The notes under the pieces were generated by a model. The model worked only from the letters and a program-made list of their open reading frames with translations, did no database searches and was not told where the DNA came from. A stretch of DNA of 37,472 nucleotides from Mycobacterium tilburgii (GTDB lineage Bacteria > Actinomycetota > Actinomycetes > Mycobacteriales > Mycobacteriaceae): positions 1 to 37,472 of the forward strand of contig NZ_LR655721.1 in NCBI RefSeq assembly GCF_902168065.1, written 5' to 3'. Positions 32,915 through 37,472 of the stretch are shown here, piece after piece; the first letter of the stretch is position 1; each line of letters opens with the position of its first letter. The translations under genes and the position numbers were made by a program.

Positions 32915-33763
32915 GTGTCCGGTCCGGGCGGTCCGCATATCGAGACCAGCAACGCGTGGGTGGAATTCCCCATTTTCGACGCCAAGTCGCGCTCGTTGAA
33001 GAAGGCCTTCCTCGGTAAGGCGGGCGGGACGATCGGGCGCAACAATTCCAACGTCGTCGTCGTCGAGGCGTTACGGGACATCACCATGTCGCTCGAGCTG
33101 GGTGACCGGGTCGGCCTGGTCGGCCATAACGGCGCCGGGAAATCGACACTGCTGCGGCTTCTTTCGGGCATCTACGAGCCCACCCGGGGCTGGGCGAAGG
33201 TGACCGGACGCGTCGCGCCGGTGTTCGACCTCGGCGTGGGCATGGACCCGGAGATCTCCGGTTACGAGAACATCATCATCCGCGGCTTGTTTCTGGGGCA
33301 GACCCGCAAGCAAATGCTGACCAAGGTCGACGAGATCGCCGAGTTCACCGAACTCGGCGATTACCTGTCGATGCCGTTGCGCACCTACTCCACCGGTATG
33401 CGGGTCCGGCTAGCAATGGGCGTGGTCACCAGCATCGACCCGGAGATCCTGCTGCTCGACGAGGGCATCGGCGCGGTGGACGCCGAGTTTTTGAAAAAGG
33501 CCCAGTCGCGGCTGCAGAGTCTGGTGGAGCGTTCTGGGATCCTGGTTTTCGCCAGCCATTCCAACGAATTCCTGGCCCGGCTGTGCAAGACGGCGATGTG
33601 GATCGACCACGGCAGCATCCGCCAGTCGGGCAGCATCGAAGACGTGGTGCGCGCCTACGAGGGTGAGGACGCGGCACGCCACGTCCGCGAGGTGCTCGAA
33701 GAGACACGCATGCAAAACCAGGCCGACCGACCGCTGGCGCAAAACGCTTCCGGGGATGAGTGA
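32915..33763 (+). CDS. rfbE: Galactan ABC exporter, ATP-binding subunit (Wzt-like RfbE)
   Basis: This is a 282-residue nucleotide-binding subunit. Walker A is GHNGAGKST (residues 70-78), the Q-loop region includes GVGMDPEISGYENI, the signature is YSTGMRVRLAMG (159-169) and Walker B is ILLLDEGIGAVDAEF (178-192). The switch histidine follows in FASHSNEF. This is the polysaccharide-exporter ABC class. With the permease at 34664 it is thought to flip the polyprenyl-linked galactan precursor across the membrane (Rv3781-Rv3783). The start is GTG 32915 and the stop overlaps the glfT1 start by 8 bases. Intact. Confidence 0.93.
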   Translation: MSGPGGPHIETSNAWVEFPIFDAKSRSLKKAFLGKAGGTIGRNNSNVVVVEALRDITMSLELGDRVGLVGHNGAGKSTLLRLLSGIYEPTRGWAKVTGRVAPVFDLGVGMDPEISGYENIIIRGLFLGQTRKQMLTKVDEIAEFTELGDYLSMPLRTYSTGMRVRLAMGVVTSIDPEILLLDEGIGAVDAEFLKKAQSRLQSLVERSGILVFASHSNEFLARLCKTAMWIDHGSIRQSGSIEDVVRAYEGEDAARHVREVLEETRMQNQADRPLAQNASGDE

Positions 33764-34667
33764 ATCCATCTTCGCCGTCGTGGTCACCCACCGGCGACCC
33801 GACGAACTCGCCAAGTCGCTGGACATGCTCAGCACTCAAACCCGGCTGCCCGATCACCTGATCGTCGTCGACAACGAGGGCGCCGCGGACAGTCGTGTAG
33901 CTGAACTGGTTTCCGCCCAACCTATCTCGACCACATATCTGCCCTCACGCCGAAATTTGGGCGGCGCAGGCGGTTTCGCGCTCGGCATTTTGCACGCGCT
34001 AGCACAGGGCGCCGACTGGGTGTGGCTTGCCGACGACGACGGCCGCCCGCAGGACTCCCGGGTGCTGGCCACGCTGCTGGACTGCGCCGAGAAACACGGC
34101 CTGGCCGAGGTGTCACCGATGGTATGCAACCTGGACGACCCGGAACGGCTGGCGTTCCCGTTGCGCCGCGGCGTGGTATGGCGCAGGCGCGCAGGCGAAT
34201 TGCGCACCGAACCGGGACAAGACTTGCTGCCCGGCATCGCGTCGCTGTTCAACGGCGCGCTGTTCCGGGCGTCGACCTTGGACGCCGTCGGGGTCCCCGA
34301 CATGCGGCTGTTCATCCGCGGCGACGAGGTGGAGCTGCACCGGCGGCTGGTGCACTCGGGCCTGCCGTTCGGCACCTGCCTGAACGCCGTCTATCTGCAC
34401 CCGTGTGGGTCCGACGAGTTCCGGCCCATTCTGGGTGGCCGCATGCACACCCAGTACCCCGACAATGCGATGAAGCGGTTCTACACCTACCGCAATCGCG
34501 GCTATCTGCTGGCGCAGCCGGGCCTACGGAAGCTACTCGTCCAGGAGTGGCTGCGGTTCGGCTGGTTCTTCTTAATATCCCGCCGCGACCCCAAGGGTAT
34601 GCTGGAGTGGATTAGGCTACGCCGCATGGGCCGTCGCGAACAATTCGGCACGCCGGGAGGATCATGA
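33756..34667 (+). CDS. glfT1: Galactofuranosyltransferase GlfT1
   Basis: This 303-residue GT2-family enzyme is placed with ATG 33756, giving MSESIFAVVVTHRRPDELAK; the frame extends upstream only as antisense/overlap with rfbE. Typical elements are DHLIVVDNEG, YLPSRRNLGGAGGFALG and WVWLADDDGRPQD with the DDD metal/UDP site (Asp93-95). FNGALFRAST and RLFIRGDEVELHRRL carry the acceptor-side acidic residues. GlfT1 adds the first galactofuranose residues to the decaprenyl-linked linkage unit in arabinogalactan synthesis (Rv3782). It overlaps rfbE by 8 bases and rfbD by 4, so the three are translationally coupled. Intact. Confidence 0.93.
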   Translation: MSESIFAVVVTHRRPDELAKSLDMLSTQTRLPDHLIVVDNEGAADSRVAELVSAQPISTTYLPSRRNLGGAGGFALGILHALAQGADWVWLADDDGRPQDSRVLATLLDCAEKHGLAEVSPMVCNLDDPERLAFPLRRGVVWRRRAGELRTEPGQDLLPGIASLFNGALFRASTLDAVGVPDMRLFIRGDEVELHRRLVHSGLPFGTCLNAVYLHPCGSDEFRPILGGRMHTQYPDNAMKRFYTYRNRGYLLAQPGLRKLLVQEWLRFGWFFLISRRDPKGMLEWIRLRRMGRREQFGTPGGS

Positions 34668-35494
34668 CATTCATCGACGCCGCCGCTCAGTCGCGGACGT
34701 TCGCCCGGGCCTGGGGCGACTTGGTCTCCGGCTTCCGCCGGCACGAGCTGTGGCTGCATCTGGGTTGGCAGGACATCAAGCAGCGCTACCGCCGATCGGT
34801 GCTGGGGCCGTTCTGGATCACCATCGCGACCGGCACCACGGCTGTGGCGATGGGCGGGTTGTACTCGAAGCTGTTTCACCTGGACTTGTCGGTGCACCTG
34901 CCCTATGTCACCCTCGGGCTGATCATCTGGAACCTGATCAACGCGGCCATCCTGGAGGGCGCCGACGTCTTCGTCGCCAACGAGGGACTGATCAAGCAGT
35001 TGCCGACGCCGTTGAGCGTGCACGTCTACCGGCTGGTGTGGCGGCAGATGATCCTGTTCGCTCATAACATCGTCATCTACTCCGTCGTGGCAGCGATCTT
35101 TCCCAAACCTCGGTCGTGGGCTGACCTTTCGGTGATCCCGGCGCTCGGGCTGATTGTGCTCAACTGCATCTGGGTGTCCCTGTGTTTCGGCATCCTGGCG
35201 ACCCGCTACCGCGACATCGGTCCGCTGCTGTTTTCGGTCGTGCAGCTGCTGTTCTTCATGACACCGATCATCTGGAACGACGACACGTTGCGACAGCAGG
35301 GCGCCGGACGCTGGTCGAGCATCATCGAACTCGACCCGCTGCTGCACTATCTGGACATCGTGCGGGCGCCATTGCTGGGCGCCCACCAGGAGCTGCGGCA
35401 CTGGGCGGTGGTGCTGATGCTGACCGTCGTCGGCTGGCTGCTGGCGGCATTCGCGATGCGGCAATACCGCGCCCGGGTCCCCTACTGGGTCTAG
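34664..35494 (+). CDS. rfbD: Galactan ABC exporter, permease subunit (Wzm-like RfbD)
   Basis: This 276-residue ABC-2 type permease has an amphipathic N-terminal interface helix (residues ~10-30), the conserved LHLGWQDIKQRYRRSVLGPF and six hydrophobic segments between about 45 and 265. A GPFWITIATGTTAVAMGGLY segment and LDPLLHYLDIVRAPLLG are also present. KxRYRRSxLGPFW is the signature of O-antigen/teichoic-acid exporter permeases (Wzm/TagG). It starts with ATGA overlapping the glfT1 stop. It partners RfbE in moving lipid-linked galactan. Intact; Rv3783. Confidence 0.93.
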   Translation: MTFIDAAAQSRTFARAWGDLVSGFRRHELWLHLGWQDIKQRYRRSVLGPFWITIATGTTAVAMGGLYSKLFHLDLSVHLPYVTLGLIIWNLINAAILEGADVFVANEGLIKQLPTPLSVHVYRLVWRQMILFAHNIVIYSVVAAIFPKPRSWADLSVIPALGLIVLNCIWVSLCFGILATRYRDIGPLLFSVVQLLFFMTPIIWNDDTLRQQGAGRWSSIIELDPLLHYLDIVRAPLLGAHQELRHWAVVLMLTVVGWLLAAFAMRQYRARVPYWV

Positions 35495-35682
35495 CCGTCC
35501 AGGCGCCACACACCGCGCCAAGAATCCTTTGAGGATCCGTCAAGGCACTCCTTCGACGCTGTGCTAACCAGGTACCGGTCGGCGGCGAAGGGATCGCGAT
35601 GCTCAGGCTGTTCGGCGGCGAACAGATCGCGGCGCCTCTCGGGGCGGGCAAAGACACCGAAACTCGGCGCCGGAACCCCTCG
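35495..35682 (-). other. Region without a clear gene; possible minus-strand C-terminal remnant
   Basis: The minus strand ends with RRDLFAAEQPEHRDPFAADR, YLVSTASKECLDGSSKDSWR and GVWRLDG, stopping at 35491-35493. This has the look of a true protein end, but no front part exists because the sequence upstream belongs to the plus-strand NfeD remnant. The family is not recognised. Confidence 0.3.
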
Positions 35683-35960
35683 ATGAGGGACCATGCGATC
35701 GTGAGCGATGCCGCGGCAATCGGTTGTGTGGGGACGATCGTCGTGGCGACACGCGGTGACCGCGGTCCCGGCGAGGTGCTGGTGACCGTACGGGGTGCCA
35801 AGGAGACCTTCCTGGCCTGGTCCGACGATCCGCTGCCCAAGGACAGCCAGGTCCGGGTGGTCGAAATCCGTGGCGGGCGAACCGTCGTCGTCGAACCCTG
35901 GCAGACGCAACAATACCTGGTCCGACCCAGACGGCGAGTGAAACCCGCTGCTGCACAACA
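35683..35960 (+). pseudogene. NfeD-like protein remnant
   Basis: The frame from ATG 35683 reads IVSDAAAIGCVGTIVVATRG, DRGPGEVLVTVRGAKETFLA, DDPLPKDSQVRVVEIRGGRT and VVVEPW. This is the OB-fold domain at the end of NfeD proteins (G..GxVxxxxRGxGEVxV). Transmembrane segments and the natural stop are missing, and the open frame instead runs on into the flotillin region. NfeD proteins normally pair with flotillins, as here. Confidence 0.7.
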
Positions 35961-35980
35961 CAACCGAAAGGAATTCAAGA

Positions 35981-36290
35981 ATGCTCGGTTACAAGGTGCC
36001 CGCTCCCGACGAGGCACTGCTGATCTCCGGCGGCCGGGCCAAGGGAACGCCCCCTTCCGGGTCGTCACCGGACACACGGTGCGTTCGTCATCTCGTTCTT
36101 CCGTAAGACACGCTTCCTGACCCTCGCCATGTGCGAATCCGAAGTGGCCGAAAAGTGTGTCACTCAACAGGGAATCACGCTCAACGTGCGGGCGGTAATC
36201 TCGTTCATGGTCGGCAACGACACCGAAAGGATCATCAGCGCCTCGCAGCGCTTCTTGTCCGAACAAGAGCGGGCGCGGAGCAACCGACGA
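35981..36290 (+). pseudogene. Flotillin-like SPFH-domain protein, N-terminal remnant
   Basis: The ATG at 35981, preceded by GAAAGGAA, begins MLGYKVPAPDEALLISGGRA. Frameshifts lead to APFRVVTGH, then SFFRKTRFLTLAMCESEVAE and CVTQQGITLNVRAVISFMVG. The last piece is NDTERIISASQRFLSEQ. These are the SPFH/Band 7 start of flotillins, membrane scaffold proteins. After SEQ the sequence changes to a regulator fragment, so the long coiled-coil half is gone. Confidence 0.75.
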
Positions 36291-36760
36291 TCTGCGTGAT
36301 CGACGACGCACACGGGGTCGACCGGGCCTCCATGCAGGCGTTCGGCTTGACGGCGCGCCGGCTTTTGGCGGACCGGGTGGTCATGCTGTTCGCCACCCTG
36401 TACGGCATCCATCCCCTCGACGAGCTGCCCGGAGTTCAAGCTGCGCTGTCTGTCCGACTTCGACGCGCGGGCGCTGCTGACCGCGCTGGTCCCCGGGCGG
36501 CTCAGCGATCAGGGGCTAGACAGCATCATCGGCGTGCGCGAACTGCGGGCCACTGGCGAGAAGGTGCGCAGCCAGCGAAAGGCGATAGCTCGCCGCTGAC
36601 CGGCCAGGAGCTCCACATTGCCCGGGCTGGCCCGCGACTGCTACACCAACTCCGAGATCGGCGCACAGCTCTTCATCAGCCCACGAACCGTGGAGTGGCA
36701 CCTGACCGCGTCTTCGCCAAACTTGGTGTCACTTCGCGGCGGGGAGCTGCGCAGCGCCCC
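36291..36760 (+). pseudogene. LuxR-type ATPase regulator remnant
   Basis: The plus-strand frame reads TICVIDDAHGVDRASMQAFG, LTARRLLADRVVMLFATL, the Walker B and following helices of large AAA-type LuxR regulators (Rv0386/Rv2488c-like). It then shifts to FKLRCLSDFDARALLTALVP and LSDQGLDSIIG. After a deletion come ELRATGEKVRSQRK and the C-terminal helix-turn-helix: LARDCYTNSEIGAQLFISPR, TVEWHL. Walker A and most of the middle are absent, and at least two frameshifts occur. Confidence 0.75.
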
Positions 36761-36920
36761 GGTCGACCGGCCCCTGACCGGACAATTCGGCGGCGCCGGC
36801 GAACTGCGAGGATTCCGGTTCGGAAACGGGTGTACGCGCTTCATGAATAATGGTGGCTGCTATCCCGTGGTGCGACACTGGTACGCCACCCCGAGCAAAC
36901 TGGGCGAAAGGTTCACCGAC

Positions 36921-37400
36921 GTGGGCAAGAAGGTCCAATCAGCGGCCGATGCGGCGCGGGAGAACCTCGCCGCGGAGGTGAACCGGCTACGACAGCGGCG
37001 CGAACTTCTCGAGGCCGAGGTCAAGAACGACCGCGGCATGGTCGGCGACCACGGCGACGCGGCGGAGGCGATTCAGCGGGCCGAGGAACTGGTGGTGCTC
37101 GGCGATCGCATCAACGAGTTGGACCGGCAGCTGCGGGCCGGTCCGTCGCATTTCGACGGGGACGAAACGCTGCCCGGCGGCACCGAGGTGACGTTGCAGT
37201 TCGCCGACGGCGAAGTCGTCACCATGCACGTCATCTCCATCGTCGAGGAGACGCCCGCCGGCCGCGAGGCCGAGACGCTTACCGCGCACAGCCCGCTCGG
37301 GCAGGCGCTGGCCGGGCACAAGGCGGGCGACACCATCACATACTCGACGCCGCACGGCGAAAGCCAGGTCGAGCTGATCTCGGTGAAGCTGCCCCGTTAG
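36921..37400 (+). CDS. GreA/GreB-like transcription factor (Rv3788 type)
   Basis: This 159-residue protein starts at GTG 36921 behind GAAAGG. The longer frame to 36618 runs into the LuxR remnant and is rejected. Residues ~5-70 form the Gre-type antiparallel coiled coil (ARENLAAEVNRLRQRRELLE, GDHGDAAEAIQRAEELVVLG). Residues ~85-159 form the FKBP-like C-terminal domain with GTEVTLQFADGEVVTMHVIS, SPLGQALAGHKAGDTITYST and ISVKLPR. The coiled-coil tip reads GDHGDAAE rather than the GreA cleavage motif with two acidic residues. Rv3788 has been described as an RNA polymerase-binding Gre homologue lacking cleavage activity. Intact. Confidence 0.9.
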   Translation: MGKKVQSAADAARENLAAEVNRLRQRRELLEAEVKNDRGMVGDHGDAAEAIQRAEELVVLGDRINELDRQLRAGPSHFDGDETLPGGTEVTLQFADGEVVTMHVISIVEETPAGREAETLTAHSPLGQALAGHKAGDTITYSTPHGESQVELISVKLPR

Positions 37401-37450
37401 CCGCCCGTCGGCTGCCCCGGTGGCGCGCGCGTCCCGATAAACTCCCCCAA

Positions 37451-37472
37451 TGCATCCCCCCGAGTCCGGAAC
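37451..37472 (+). CDS. Possible start of a further gene (cut by window end)
   Basis: An ATG at 37451 begins MHPPESG and runs off the window. There is no strong ribosome site, and seven codons are too few to name a product. Confidence 0.2.

Noticed and set aside
34502..35521. 339-codon minus-strand open frame
   Set aside because: It is antisense to glfT1 and rfbD, both unmistakable. Its composition is low-complexity and histidine/arginine-rich.

Overview
This is a high-GC chromosomal segment from a slow-growing Mycobacterium. The evidence is an LpqH-type 19-kDa lipoprotein, the TcrX/TcrY two-component pair, a proteasome activator ending in GQYL, the GlfT1/Wzm/Wzt galactan cluster, LipE and EchA21. 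Recognisable genes follow the M. tuberculosis order from about Rv3723 and then Rv3751-Rv3788 (recalled, not searched). The striking feature is decay: roughly half of the recognisable genes are frameshifted, carry in-frame stops, or survive only as pieces joined at deletion points. Housekeeping genes on the same sequence are uninterrupted, so this looks like real reductive evolution rather than poor sequence. A M. lepraemurium-like lineage (GC-rich, pseudogene-rich) would fit, but the species is an inference.

Layout. 1-886: 3' end of a serine tRNA and a lucA-like membrane protein gene. 887-10860: a gene graveyard holding remnants of an enoyl-CoA hydratase, a serine-hydrolase/beta-lactamase, CsbD, DUF2237, a sulfotransferase, a metallo-beta-lactamase-fold protein, an M1 aminopeptidase, an SDR joined to an aldehyde dehydrogenase, cutinase, a TM2 protein, a KshA-type Rieske oxygenase, TetR, a HigB-type toxin and a tyrosine integrase. 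Only a 50-aa membrane ORF, an exported glycosidase-like gene and a HigA-type antitoxin look open there. 10863-14172: tRNA-Ser(CGA), tadA and its partner gene, tyrA, a DUF1089 gene and a LapA-domain gene, all intact. 14172-16750: remnants of a phosphotransferase (APH), an acyl-CoA dehydrogenase, TetR and a quinone oxidoreductase. 16794-19641: intact lpqH, then broken tcrY and tcrX, then a small DUF6131 gene. 19676-22890: broken small genes, a broken SAM methyltransferase, a SnoaL/APH chimera and two unassigned ORFs. 22896-29035: tRNA-Arg(ACG), tRNA-Ser(GCU), hisC2/pat, two broken genes, echA21, lipE, a baeRF-type remnant, tRNA-Ser(UGA) and a quinone oxidoreductase. 29036-35494: a class V aminotransferase-like gene without the usual PLP lysine, the Rv3779-type glycosyltransferase, bpa, and rfbE-glfT1-rfbD, which initiate and export cell-wall galactan. 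35495-37472: remnants of NfeD, flotillin and a LuxR regulator, then an intact GreA-like gene.

Functionally the window keeps translation (four serine tRNAs, tRNA-Arg, TadA), aromatic/histidine amino acid synthesis (TyrA, HisC2), arabinogalactan assembly and proteasome activation. It has lost signalling (TcrXY, TetR and LuxR regulators), stress/envelope genes and lipid or sterol catabolic side branches. The most informative structural signals are long near-perfect palindromes inside decayed genes. One of them coincides with an inferred 7-base frameshifting insertion, as expected from template switching at a quasi-palindrome. Several open reading frames are chimeras fused at deletion junctions.
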